Part shown: in pieces, positions 33,147 through 44,449 of the stretch
Position numbering within the stretch: position 1 is the first letter of the stretch
Layout of the letters: every line of letters starts with the position of its first letter
Source of the DNA: Selaginella moellendorffii
Taxonomy: Eukaryota; Streptophyta; Lycopodiopsida; Selaginellales; Selaginellaceae
Reading direction: 5' to 3'
Length of the DNA stretch: 64,000 bases
Assembly (NCBI RefSeq): GCF_000143415.4
Contig: NW_003314372.1
Coordinates: forward strand, 250,821 to 314,820
The notes under the pieces: generated by a model
What the model saw: the letters and a program-made list of their open reading frames with translations, nothing else
Database searches by the model: none
What the model was told of the DNA's origin: nothing
Translations under genes and position numbers: made by a program

Positions 33147-35030
33147 ATGAAGATCACTGTCATGACGTCGGACGAGCGCTTCGTGTCGCTGGACGTCGAT
33201 GCCGATGAGCTGGTAACACTATCTCAAGCTCCGCCCTTCTGATTCGCGGGGCTTTGGCAGGTTGAAAACGTCAAGGCGCTACTGGAAGTGGAGGTAATTC
33301 TACCTAGATCCAAATCAATCCAGCGCAGCTGCGCAGGAAGAGCGAGTGATGCTAATGCCCCGCTCTGCTCTACAGACGCAAATTCCGCTCCACCAGCAGC
33401 AGCTATTGCACCACGGCAGGGAGCTCCCCAACTCTCACAAGCTCAATGCCGCGGGAATCGTGGACAATGACCTGCTCATGCTTGTGGCGGCGGCCCCTCC
33501 TCCAACAAGGTTCTTTCGCTTGAATCACAGAGAGAGAGAGAGAGAGAGAGAATGGAACCTTTGTTCTTATACTTTCGCAGCACCAGCGGCTCGGGAGGAG
33601 GCAATGAGATGGCTCTCAATGCCGATGGCTCCGCTGTAAACCCGTCGGCCTTCATGAGCCGCTTGAAGCGGGATCCACAGACCATGAAGTTCCTGTTTGA
33701 GGTTCGTGTGCTCCTCCTTCCAATGGTCCCGGCCTAAAAATGTCAGCTTGCAGAGAAACCCAGACATAGCGGGCGCGGTGCACTCAAACAACGTCTCGGC
33801 GCTCCAGGGCTTTCTCAGGCAGATCCACCAACAGAAGCTGGATCTTCAACGGCGTCAGCAAGAGGAGATTGTAAGATACCGTGGTGTCTTTGAAGGCTCT
33901 CATTCCCGCTGTCAGTGCAGGCACTGATGAATGCTGATCCGTTCGATTTAGATGCACAAAAGAGAATAGAAGAGAGTATACGTCAGGTACCTTCAATTCT
34001 GCTAGAAAGCTCATTCGTTTCTCTTTTCCTTAGAGAAACATAGACGAAAACTGGGAAGCAGCCGTGGAGCACAACCCCGAAGCATTTGCCAGTGTCGTAA
34101 GTGGTTTACCTTTTGGGTTTGGAGTCTGTCTAATCACACTCCTTTGTTGCAGATAATGCTTTACGTGGACATGGAAGTGAATGGCTTTCCCCTGAAAGTA
34201 AACTACACCAATTTCCTGGCCGTGGGACTGAACACTGGGAAATGTGTGCAGGCTTTTATTGACAGTGGAGCGCAAATGACCATAATCTCAAGGACTTGTG
34301 CAGAACGCTGTGGGTGAGATGGATTCATTTCTAGCCTACACAGGCGGCGTTCTAACTCGCAAACAGGCTGTTGAGACTCTTGGACAAGCGCTATGTAGGT
34401 GTTGCCAGGGGCGTGGGTCAAACGGAAATCGTGGGAAGGATTCATGTAGCTCCTCTCAAGGTTCGAAGTCTTTCTAGATCCAGATGAAGAAACGAAGTTG
34501 AGGTCCCTTTCTGATGGCAGATAGGAGATCATTTCTATCCTTGCTCGTTCACAGTTTTGGACCAGCCTAATCCTGAATTCATCTTTGGCCTTGACATGCT
34601 ACGCAAGCACCAGGTTGAGAGTTCAATCTCGTAAAGGAAATGTGTTAAGTCTCACAACGCGTGCAGTGCTCCATTGATCTCAAGGATAACGTGCTTAGAG
34701 TTGGAGGCGGTGAGATTGCAGTACCATTTCTTCAAGGTTGGTTTTCTATTGCCTCGGTGCGACGAGTGTAACTTTTTTCTCTTTCATCTTTGCTTTTAAA
34801 CGGCAGAGAAAGACATTCCGAGGCATTTCCATCAAGACGAAGTGAAACCATCAGCAAGCACAAGCGTGCTTCCGGCTCCAGCAGCGGCGGCTCCTCAGGC
34901 ATCGTCCGATTTGGAAGCCAAAGCGTCGCGGTTGATGGCACTGGGCTTTGACCGCCCATCGGCGTTGGAAGCGCTGCGGCTATGTAATGGCAACGAAGAA
35001 CAAGCAGCCAGTTATTTATTTGGCGGATAG
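33147..35030 (+). CDS. DDI1: DNA damage-inducible protein 1 (UBL-RVP-UBA)
   Basis: DDI1 is a ubiquitin-proteasome shuttle and aspartic protease acting on ubiquitinated proteins. Exons: 33147-33212, 33261-33293, 33376-33509, 33581-33701, 33754-33870, 33921-33986, 34034-34096, 34153-34197, 34252-34313, 34367-34460, 34521-34613, 34667-34736 and 34807-35030, together 1,188 nt, 395 residues (Arabidopsis DDI1 about 414). An N-terminal ubiquitin-like domain (1-75, '[11 protein letters not shown]') is followed by the helical HDD region. The retroviral-type protease has catalytic 'FIDSGAQ' (Asp near 219) and 'FIFGLDML'. A C-terminal UBA domain ('[18 protein letters not shown]') ends 'YLFGG'. All introns are 47-82 bp. 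The intron at 34198-34251 is 54 nt without a stop, so retention would add 18 residues just before the active site. Confidence 0.96.
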
Positions 35031-35096
35031 TCTCATAAGCTGGGCTTTCCATTTCCTGTTTTTAGGGTTTAGGGGAAGAAGGAAAAAGAGTCGGTG

Positions 35097-36250
35097 ATGG
35101 AAGGCGCGGGGGAGGATGTTCCCGACAATGCGAATGAGCGTACGTAATTTCGATTGCTCTCCAATCTCTGCTCATCGCTTTCGATTCGCAGACTGCCCGG
35201 GCACTGAATCGGAGGCGGCTGGAAAATCCGCGGCTTGTGCTGGATGCCCCAACCAGCAGGCGTGCGCCACCGGCCCCAAGGGCCCCGATCCAGGTAATCC
35301 ATAGATAGATAGGTCAAGGACTGGCCTAATACTAACAAGCTGCTCCAGACCTTGTTGCGATCAGCCAGCGCATGAGCAGCGTCAAGCACGTAATCCTGGT
35401 GCTGTCGGGCAAAGGCGGCGTGGGCAAGAGCACGTTCGCGGCGCAGCTATCCTTCGCCCTGGCGGGGATGGACAAGCAAGTCGGGCTGCTGGACATCGAC
35501 ATATGCGGGCCGAGCATTCCAAAGATGCTGGGACTGGAGGGCCAGGAGATCCACCAGAGCAACCTGGGCTGGTCGCCGGTGTACGTGGAGGACAACCTGG
35601 GCGTCATGTCCATCGGCTTCATGCTCCCGGACCCCGACGAAGCCGTCATCTGGCGAGGCCCCAGGAAGAACGGCCTCATCAAGCAGTTCCTCAAGGACGT
35701 GTACTGGGCCGACTTGGACTTCCTCGTCGTGGACGCGCCCCCCGGGACGTCGGACGAGCACATCTCCATCGCCCAGTACCTCAAGGTGGCCAACGTTGCG
35801 GGGGCGATTGTGGTCACCACCCCACAGGAGGTGTCCATAATCGACGTGAGGAAGGAGATAAGCTTTTGCAAAAAGGTTGGCATCCCGGTGCTCGGGGTCG
35901 TGGAGAACATGAGCGGCTTGCAGCTCCCGGTCAGGGATCTCGTGTTTAGGAAGAGCAGCGACGACGGGCAAGAAGACGAGGACGTGACCCGGGAGGTGAT
36001 GCTCAAGCTCGAGACGCTCGCCCCGGAGCTGCTGTCAACTCTGGCCTGCGCCCAGGTGTTTTACGTGAGTGGCGGTGGAGCGCAGGAGATGGCCAGGCAG
36101 ATGCGGGTCCCGTTCTTGGGACGGGTACCTCTGGATCCACGGCTGAGCCGGGCGGCCGAGCAAGGGAAGTCGTGCTTCGAAGACTCTCCCTCTCCCAGCG
36201 GGCTTGCTCTCAAAGGGATCATCAAGCGGCTGCTCAAGGCTATCGGGTGA
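35097..36250 (+). CDS. NBP35: Cytosolic Fe-S cluster assembly scaffold NBP35
   Basis: NBP35 is a P-loop NTPase that assembles 4Fe-4S clusters and passes them to cytosolic and nuclear apoproteins. Three exons (35097-35139, 35192-35293, 35349-36250) make 1,047 nt, 348 residues, against about 350 for Arabidopsis NBP35. An N-terminal cluster motif is visible ('HCPG' then '[10 protein letters not shown]', four cysteines). The Walker A is 'GKGGVGKS' near residue 67, and '[13 protein letters not shown]' and '[12 protein letters not shown]' are Mrp/NBP35 signatures. The C-terminal CPxC pair of yeast and animal proteins is absent (Leu-Pro at that place), as is known for plant NBP35. The start ATG lies only 66 bp after the DDI1 stop, so the two genes are packed tail to head and this leader lies in or near the DDI1 3' UTR. 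Confidence 0.96.
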
Positions 36251-36530
36251 TCGAGCATCCACAAATGCAGCAGGAGTAGCGCGTTGTAGATAGTGATCGA
36301 CTACCAAGTCAGACTATGGCGTTAAATTCAATAAGCGTGTTGATGAAAGTGAGGTGGTCTCGTCCGGCTCCATGCCCAAGTCGGGGCACCTTTCTATTGA
36401 TCTCGTTTATCTTCCACGTCAGCTGCTGCAACTGCCACAGGGGGTGTCATGGACAGCGAGAGGGAGCGGGAACGAAATCCTGATGGCTCTCGTTGAAAAA
36501 GAATAAAGAATTTTCTTGAATGCCCACTAG
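36251..36530. other. Convergent 3' region between NBP35 and Mpv17-like gene
   Basis: 280 bp between two stop codons. 'aataaagaatttt' near 36503 and 'caataagcg' near 36330 could serve as polyadenylation signals for the plus-strand gene. No other feature was seen. Confidence 0.45.
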
Positions 36531-37145
36531 CTAGTCATCTCTAGACGAAGAAGGGTCATCACTAGCGCCGGTGACAAAGGCGGTGAGTTTGCGCTTCCAC
36601 GGCGCGTTGTTCTGGTGCTTGAACCACGAGAGGAAGGCGCTGTCCAGCAGGCAGAAGAAATTCACGTAGAGCAGCTGGTGCTGGACAGGCACGAAGCGGA
36701 AATTCACCACCTGGACCACGGGCCACACCGCTCCTTCGGTCAGAAACGCGGGGATAAAGTCTCGTCCCAGCTCCTGCCTCACAACCTCCCACCTCTTGCC
36801 CGCCGCCAGCCCCGAATACGTGAAAAACGCCACAAGATGGATCGGCCCAAAGATGAGCGCGTCCGCCGCCAGCTTTGTCGCTAGGAATCTCAGCGATTTG
36901 GGCCTCAGTCGCAGCTTGTTGTGGACGAGATGCTCCAGCCCCTCATACCTGCACAAGGAAAAAGATGGGAAAGCCAATACAGCCATAGCCGAGCTCCAGA
37001 CGAACCAGAAATGACCCACTGGACCGACGAATCCCACTCCGAACATGCTCGAAATTCCCACCCGCTTCCAATTCAATCCATCCTTGTCCTTGCCCGGCCC
37101 CGGCTCCACCTGTGGATCGATTGCGATAATTGTGAATGCCTGCTC

Positions 37146-37199
<54 letters not shown>

Positions 37200-37408
37200 G
37201 CATTTACGCTGGGCAAACCATGGGGAAGCGGCGGAGGCGAGATGACCGATTTGTGCTGCCGCTTCTCCACGCTGGCGCTCACGCTCTGCGCCACCATGTC
37301 GCCCACAGCCCACAAGATGCCCGACGTTACGATCTGGGTGCGCACGGGCTTGGCCGCCAGTTGACCCTGGTACCACGACCACGCACTCCTCATCTTGATG
37401 GCGCCCAT
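36531..37408 (-). CDS. Mpv17/PMP22-family membrane protein
   Basis: The family comprises four-helix proteins of peroxisomal, mitochondrial inner or plastid membranes that form small channels; which membrane is not clear here. Exons are 37247-37408, 37006-37109 and 36531-36948 on the minus strand, 684 nt, 227 residues. The N-terminal 'SWYQGQLAAKPVRTQIVTSG' matches the family start, 'GDMVAQS' follows, and the second splice rejoins 'GHFW' to 'YEGLEHL'. The signature block is 'GAVWPVVQVVNFRFVPVQHQ', ending in 'SWFKHQ'. The start is the first true ATG in frame (MGAIKMRSAW). Intron 1 (37110-37246) contains a long (GT)n(GA)n microsatellite that makes it larger than its neighbours; intron 2 is 57 bp. 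No organelle-targeting peptide is obvious. Confidence 0.92.
37145..37199. repeat. (GT)n(GA)n compound microsatellite in an intron
   Basis: About 9 GT units run into about 17 GA units inside intron 1 of the Mpv17-like gene. It yields Ser-Leu and His-Thr repeat frames that are not real protein. Confidence 0.9.
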
Positions 37409-38984
37409 CTTCTCCCCCTGGCGCCCTAGAAAACCATCACGCAAACAGAACAGAGCACCCTAATTCCCCCGTGTTTTAAAGCAGTCGATCGATCAATTCC
37501 AGAGAAACAAGATCTCGAGTGAGGTATTGGCCTGCTGGACGGCGAAGCGTTGCGCGGGCACTAGAGCTCGTCGCCGGCCAGCAGGCCAACACCTGCCTCA
37601 AAATCTTATGGGACAAGGAGGAGAATTCACACGCCAATTCCTTGACAAGAATTCAGCTCGCAAGGGGCGAGAAAGAGGCGAGAAGAAAAAAACGAGCAAT
37701 CTGTGGCAAGAATGTGGAGTGGAGCCCTAAAAAAGGCCCCTCTATGCCGTGCCCCATGCTCCATCACACATTGGATCAAACAAAATATCGGCAAGAGTAA
37801 GAGTTTGTTGCTCTTTGGTGGTTTCATAATTCACTGCGTGCCCACAAGCAATCATTCGCTTTATATTCCAAACCAAGCTCATAAACTTGGCCCAATTCAA
37901 CCTGACTGACGGCGGGAGAGAGAATATTTCCGGGCCAGAGAATATACCGGCAAATGATGCCCGTCAGGGAATCATTAGATTCCCTGCCCACTGTTTGCAG
38001 GGGCCTGATCTCCCGCTGGAACTCAAAACAAACAAACAGCCCTTGCGTTGCGTCGCTGTGTCATCAACTTTAAAGAAAGGAATCGCGCTGCCATCATTCT
38101 CGAAAGCCAGCGGCAGCACCAAATTTCTTATTCTTTGTTTTTTTTCCAACCTTCTCCTCCTCCTCTCTTTCTTTCCTTGTCAAGTGGATGTACCCGCTGA
38201 GAGAGACAACGCACTGTGAAACAAGGGTATCACGAAAAGCTTGCCTTGTTTGATTGATCTTCCTTTTCGCTCGCACCGCATTTCTGGCTTGGCGTCGTGC
38301 TAAGGGAAGAACGAGACGCGGTCAACGTAGCGTGCTGGTTACAATGACCCTCCCTGTTCATCATGAGTCATGAGACTGAGTGCGCCCTGGCATTTAACAG
38401 CAACCATTTAAATCTCCCCCGGGTTTATAAAACTCTTACACAATTCCTGGGAGGGTTCAGCAACAGCAACAGCCAGCAGCAACAGAGAGCTGTAAGGGAA
38501 TATGGAATCATGGATTAAACAAAGACAAGCTGTCTTGACTTGCCAGCAGACTAAACAGGGCTGGTCGGGATCGGAACCGGAAAAGAAAATAGACCCCATC
38601 TGTTTTGTGATGGATGCAAAAATCCAAATACATTGGTGCACGCTCTGATGTAATATGGCCAGCAGTAGCTTTCGTTAAGTCGTCCTGCATGGCGTCGGGC
38701 CTCTCTCACTGACTCTGTCTCAGACTCAGATCAAGTAAATGTAACCAAAACTCAGAGGACTCGACAACCAAGAAAGAATGCCCTCTCCCTCACCTGCATG
38801 TGAATGCAAAGCCAGTTGGTGCAAACTTTATCTCAGCTCGGCATCTTGCCTCTTTTCCCCTTTCTGCTAGTCACATCATCATTCCCAAAAGAAAAGTCGA
38901 TCTTGATTCAAACTCGACTTCCAAACTCGTTTACCCTAAACCGAGAGTTAACTTTGATTCGATGTCACCTTGACAAAATTGAGT
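37409..38984. other. Intergenic sequence, 5' flank of the Mpv17-like gene
   Basis: The open frames are short and unrelated to families I know. There is a TATA-like 'gtttataaaac' at 38423-38433 but no gene to attach it to. Otherwise nothing was recognised. Confidence 0.5.
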
Positions 38985-39105
38985 AGGGCGTTAAGCCCGG
39001 GTGAGGCTCACCACAAGTGGTCAAGCCTCTCACCTCTGTATTGACCTCGAGTCGAATCACTCCGGTTCACTCCAAGATCCACCCTCAGTCCCCCTAAAAC
39101 CCCTA
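38985..39105 (+). mobile_element. Possible tRNA-derived SINE fragment
   Basis: The order 'gtggtcaagcctctcacct' then 'cctcgagtcgaatcac' about 25 bases later resembles the A and B boxes of a tRNA-related SINE head, with a B box close to GGTTCGAATCC. No full cloverleaf can be folded by eye and no flanking duplication is clear. Weak call. Confidence 0.3.
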
Positions 39106-39551
39106 ATCACCCGCCCGTACTTGCCAAGAAGTCCTCCCTGATGCGCCTGTTGACCCCCCTTCCAACTACCCGGTTCCCTGCCACATCAACACCTGTGTGT
39201 CTTGCCTCACTTTGCAATACATAATCAGTATTGGCCGCTACAGCTGCAGCGGTTCTCCCTTCTGTTGAAGCAAAGGTGCCTTTAGTTGGTGTTCTCCTCA
39301 TGCAGTCGGATTGAAGTTGAGTGTTGTATGTCACATTTCTGAGGCTAACACCTCCCTTACCTGTTTTGGCTTCGAGACATACACCCAATGGCCTTTCTCA
39401 TCTTGGCCACCTTGACCATTCTCATCTTGGTCAATGATATTCTGCCATGACCTTTCTGATCTTGGTCACTGGCATTCTGTCCTGACCTTTCTCATATTGG
39501 TCAGTGACATGCTGACTGTTCTCATATTGGTGAGTACACATGGGAATCTCA
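39106..39551. other. Intergenic with short diverged tandem repeat
   Basis: At 39395-39530 a unit of about 35 bp around 'ttctcatcttggtca' recurs about four times with substitutions. A minus-strand frame (39388-39107) is open for 93 codons but has no recognisable domain. Confidence 0.4.
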
Positions 39552-39747
39552 TATTTTTTATTGTGTATAGTATATACCATCTTTGTACAACATAATTATG
39601 TTTAATTTTAATAATATAGTATCAAATCAATCAAATACTCTTTTGTTCTATAGAACGAAACAAAGAGAACTTGATTGATTCAATACTACATTATTAAAAT
39701 TAAACATAATTTTAAGATGGTATACAGTAGACACAATAAAAAATATA
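39552..39747. repeat. Foldback (MITE-like) inverted repeat
   Basis: The left arm (39552-39635) and right arm (39660-39747) are inverted copies: 'ttttttattgtgtatagtat' pairs with 'gtagacacaataaaaaatat', and 'atgtttaattttaataat' pairs with 'attattaaaattaaacat'. The spacer is about 25 bp. AT-rich with long arms, as in a foldback MITE, though no clean target duplication is seen. Confidence 0.7.
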
Positions 39748-41900
39748 CTATAAGGTTAAAAGTAAATAAATTAATGATTATAGAAAATGATATATTTCAT
39801 AACTTAAAATAGAAGAGTTGAATAGTTCTAACTATTTTATCTTGTAAATTAGTTATACTTTTATCAATAATATTATGATACTTATTACACATACATCAAT
39901 GAATCTAATCTCATTGAGTTGTTGGTTAGCTCAAATATAGTCTAAGATTTGTGCAATATTATAAAGTTATAATACTGTTTTTAAGATTAATAATTTGTGT
40001 ATTGAGACATGGAAAACAGACAACATTAGACACAATACAAAAGGCTACCATCTAAAAAAATGTGATTCATCATCACAAAAGCTTTTATTATGGTTTGAGA
40101 AAAAAAAAAGATTATGTATCATCAATACCCAAATACCAGAGTAAAACCTTACCTTTCATTAAAATATTTTAGCCTCAATAATATTTTTATGAAGCTTGCA
40201 AAGATCTCGTCATGTTGGAGAGGGGGAGAGAGAGAGAGAGAGAGTGCTACACCTTGCAGCTCATAATTTACCCGATCCCCCTAAAGAACATCAATTGATT
40301 TGGAGTGTCATTAAAATCTGTTTCCACACTTTTGGCATGCTCTTTATTTGAAGTTTTTAAATTTTATCAAAAGTATATTCCTAGATAATATTCTAAAAAA
40401 GGAATATGTGATGCTTAGGTGAATTGTAATTGTAATTTTTAATATAATCATAATTATATAAAATAACATAACATTATATCACATTTAAAACTCTGATTGT
40501 TGAGTGAAGTTTTGGATCTTCTATAAATGGACTCATTCACATGGCCAAATGAGTCATTTAGAAATAAAGGTTTGGTAACAAATTTTTTCTTTTATTTGAA
40601 ATCTCTATATAATTGATAAAAAAATATTATTACTCGATGATTCATTCAACTCTATAATTTTCCCTCAAGTAAGTGTTACTTAAGTACACTAAAATATAAT
40701 TATGTCAAAAAATATAGATTTAAAACTCACTTAAACTATACATCTTGTAAATTTAAAAACATAAACATTGTTATGGAGTTTAAGTTCTTATCTTTTCAAA
40801 CAGAAAGTTTTGGAATTGCATGATACTAAGTGAACGAAATTACCTTTATGTGTTATATTTTATTCTAAGAACTTTAAATATTTGCATATTTATCTTAGAT
40901 ATTCCCTTTGTGCCTAAAATTTATATTCATGTATTTTGAGAGTAATTTTAAAAATTATAAGTATTCTATTATATATCATAAACATTATTTCTGTATATGT
41001 TTTTATATAGAGAGAATTCTAATCTGAAATAACATTAATGTTTTCTATATTCATGTACTTATATTTAAAATTAAGGCTTTATATCAATGTTATGAATGCT
41101 GAAATTTTATAATGATAAATGAATGGTAAGGTTTTACTCTTTATTGGGCTAGAGTAGGGTTTAAGGATATATAATATTTTTCTTTATGCTAGAAATATAA
41201 TATATCTGAAAATTCACGAAATGTATAAATTTAAATTTCAATTGATGATAAATCAAATTTCTTTATATGATCCATGTACTCATGTTGTCTTGATCATATT
41301 TATAAATTATTGTGTTTTTCATGTATAAATGCAATGTAAGATAAAGTGTTAGAAAATTTATGATATTACATAAATCTTAGACTATATCTTAGCCAATTGA
41401 CAACTCAATGTGCTTAATTTCATAAATTATTGTATTAATAATTAATATAGAATTAATGATAAAAACAAAAATATTTTACATAAGAAATAGCTACAACTAT
41501 TTAGTCCTCTAGTTTAAGCTAGAATATATAATATTTTTTAGATACTATTTTCTTTCTATTCTACATTAAAATAATTTTATGTCTTTTTGCATTATATTTA
41601 GTATTTTTAAAATTTAATTTTAATAAATTCTTTGTAAGTATATTGTATCTTTTTATATTTTTATAATTTATTTTATCTTTTTGCATATTTGTATTCGACA
41701 TCCTCTCCCTTCATAATATTTATATTCATACTTCTTAAGAGTACTATTTAAAAGTTAAAGTATTGTATTATATATCATTAACATGCTTTCTGGATATCTT
41801 TTTAATCTAGCTAATATGAATTAAGAATATTATCTCTATGTTTTATTTATTTTTATTTAAATTTACAGCATGTAGGCTTCTGAGAACACCATTTTCTGAA
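39748..41900. other. Very AT-rich intergenic sequence
   Basis: More than 2 kb without any plausible coding frame. A (GA)n tract lies at about 40220-40245. I see no mobile element I can name. Confidence 0.55.
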
Positions 41901-41929
41901 CATTTCTGAATGGCAAACTGGATGCTGCA

Positions 41930-42575
41930 AGCGTATCCATGGCAGGAGCTATTGCTATAGAAGTTGGGATGAGACCACTGAACCATTAGAACCAGCAACA
42001 GATCAAGCATTAACTGAAAGTGCAGTTACTCTTGAGCAAAGACACAAGCTTGAGCGTCAGGTAATCTCTATCCTTGATTCATTGTAAATTAGCACCAGTG
42101 CTATCAATTTCTTCTGTAACTTTTCCACCTTATACACCATGAAGAACTGGGCATTCTATTACAAGCTTTTTACACTATGCAGAAAGGAATCAACCAGAAG
42201 CCTCGCAAGGGTATTGATTTCCTTGCAAACCCCAAGAAAGTGGAGAAAGTTCGTAAAGAAGTTCCCAAATTCCTTTTGAGTACCACAGGTCTCAACAAAG
42301 GCATGACCGGGGATTACCTTGGTGAAAAAGAGGAGTTTTCATTAAAAGTCATGCATCCCTATGTTGACTCCTTCAAGTTTCATAATATGGAGTTTGACGA
42401 GTCGATATGAACATATTCAGGCTCCCTAGAGAGGCTCAGAAAATGGACTGACAGGATAATGGAAACATTTGCAGAGCAATATTGCATCTGTAATTCACGA
42501 GTGCTTATGTTCTGGCATATTCTTTAATTATGCTTAACACTAATGCGCACAACGTGATGGTGAAAGTAAGGTGAG
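41930..42575 (+). pseudogene. Fragment of a Sec7-domain ARF-GEF (BIG type)
   Basis: BIG-type ARF guanine exchange factors act at the Golgi through a Sec7 domain. This piece reads 'KPRKGIDFLANPKKVEKVRK', 'GLNKGMTGDYLGEKEEFSLK', 'VMHPYVDSFKFHNMEFDES', then after a stop 'LPREAQKMD', 'RIMETFAEQYC' and 'LAYSLIMLNTNAHN', which is the order of a Sec7 domain. An upstream exon piece (about 41975-42060) ends at a normal donor, and the intron 42061-42180 is still present, so it arose from genomic DNA and not from mRNA. An in-frame stop at about 42408 and a frame change after it, together with absence of the rest of the gene, make it a pseudogene. Confidence 0.75.
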
Positions 42576-42637
42576 GAAATGCTTCCACTGTCATTCCAAG
42601 ATCTCTCATTTGCTATTACAGATGTCTAAAGCTTCAA

Positions 42638-44300
42638 TTATATAAAATAATAGTGGCATTGACGATGGAAGGATCTTCCTGAAGAGTTTATGGGAGGACT
42701 ATACGTGCAAAAAGAAATTAAAATGAAAGAGGATAATGTTATTCCGTCACCAAACCAGCTGGGATGGACAATAATTTTCCTGCTTGGATTGACAACATTC
42801 TGAACATAGTTATCCGAAAGCCCAACAGTGTGCAGCTGCCACGCCAGAATATCCTTAAGGATTTCTCCCCAAAGTTCACACTGGAGACAACGCAATGTCT
42901 CTGAGCATTCCTTAAGGCCCTGTGTGGGGGTAAGATCGTCTCGTCCCAGAATGTCCCCCACCGCACGTTCACCGCACGTTCAGCGCCTCTATCAAGTATC
43001 GTATGTTTAGAGATGGCTTGCGGCTCCCCCCCACCCCTCAGGCTGGAGTCTAATGGTGCAGAGAACATGTTCCGAGAGAGAGGAGAAGCGGGGCCACGTC
43101 TGCAGCTCTCCTCCGTCCCTGTGTATGAGCTCCGTTGCATCTCTATCAAGGCAGTCAAGCGAGTCCCTTCGTGTGTAAAGGGTGGCCACGCCCTCCACGT
43201 GTTGCAGGTCGATGACTCCAAGGTGGTGCACCAACGCTTCCCAAATCGCACATTCTTGGGCTCGCATGTGCTCGAGACTGTCCCGGAGATCTTCTTGGTG
43301 TTCCACCACATTAAACTCACTGAGCATCACCCATACATCGAGGTTCTTATCCAGGGAGTGTTGGAGGGTCTCCCAGAGGACCGTTCTCCCCTTCCTCTTG
43401 TTTGGAGACTAAATGTTGATGAAGTCAACCCGTCCATAGTGGAGTCGCATGACCAGGAGCTGTGCTCTCACTCGGCCAACCATGGTCTGCACCACTTCAT
43501 TCCAACAAACTTTCCCTCACATCTCTAGGCCATGTACCAGGACTACGTCCATCTTGTGTTCCTGGATGGCCAAGATGTTAATGCGTCCCTGGAGGCTGAG
43601 CTCCACAAGATAGCCCTGAGTTTTATCCTTTTGTTGACTCAATCACTGCTGAGGCCACGGCAGTTCTACAACAGCAGTGTAGTCATGACGAAATTTACTT
43701 CCAGGCGAACATGGTGATTCACTATTGGCATCGATTTGGTAGTGACAGCCATTGTCTTCCCTCGAAGCTTTGCCCAGGAGAAGCCCCTGATTTCCAAATC
43801 CAAGAGCCCCGTCCATTCTTCAATTGCCTTCTCCATGTGAGTCTGGTAATTCCCATTAATGATTATCTCGGGATGTATTCCACCTGTACACTAGCCAATC
43901 ACCCTCATCTGTGGCTCCTACCAGAATCCATCTGATGGCCATATGAACCACCCTCAGGAGGACAGGCTGAAAACCATCTTGCTCTAGTTCCAAAGGAGAT
44001 TCGAACAAAGGTTGGTTGCCTGTGCTGGGTACCAGAGCCGCTATTGGAGTGGAGTGGAGCTTCAATTGGATCTTTACCCTTCACCCATTCCACATTGGCT
44101 CTAGATGAGTTTTCATGGCCTCACAGCTGGACTCAATGTGTCCCACCACCTTACAGTAGTTGCAGTGAGGCACTGTGTCTTCTTGCAACTGTGCTGCCTG
44201 AGCATAGCAATCTCTGAAGGGACCACCAGTCCATAAAAACCTTGAGGTCGAGCACCCTTTCCTCCTGGACTGTTATGATACAATGCAAAAAGACAGAGAT
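42638..44300 (-). mobile_element. LINE fragment: ORF1 zinc knuckle and endonuclease
   Basis: On the minus strand, near 44160-44115, 'CNYCKVVGHIESSC' is a CCHC zinc knuckle (CX2CX4HX4C) as in plant LINE ORF1 proteins. Between 44065 and 42640 follow pieces of an apurinic endonuclease-like domain, including 'LSEFNVVEHQEDL' (about 43325) and 'HLGVIDLQHVEGVATLYTRR'. Frames break repeatedly. The RT is missing, so this is the 5' part of a LINE truncated at about 42638. Confidence 0.55.
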
Positions 44301-44449
44301 CTGGTCTTCCTAGACTACACTATGCCTCATCTTTAGGTTCCTCACCACCTAACAACCCCCAAGCTACCTCAAAAGCTCCACTGTGCCACTGCTCCAGCCC
44401 TAGGGTAGGTTAAGTCCCCTACCCTAACATGCCTTAATATACCCTTGAG

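Noticed and set aside
34252-34613. Retroviral-type protease signature suggesting a retroelement
   Set aside because: It is flanked by ubiquitin-like and UBA domains in the order of DDI1, a conserved host gene with normal introns.
35332-36006. 224-codon frame opposite NBP35
   Set aside because: Shadow frame on the complementary strand of a strongly conserved exon.
27323-36250. Operon-like grouping of MMT, DDI1 and NBP35
   Set aside because: Strands alternate, functions are unrelated and each gene has its own start context; this is an ordinary compact plant gene island.
37136-37429. Frames with Cys-Val and Arg-Glu repeats near 37.1-37.4 kb
   Set aside because: They come from the (GT)n(GA)n microsatellite in an intron.
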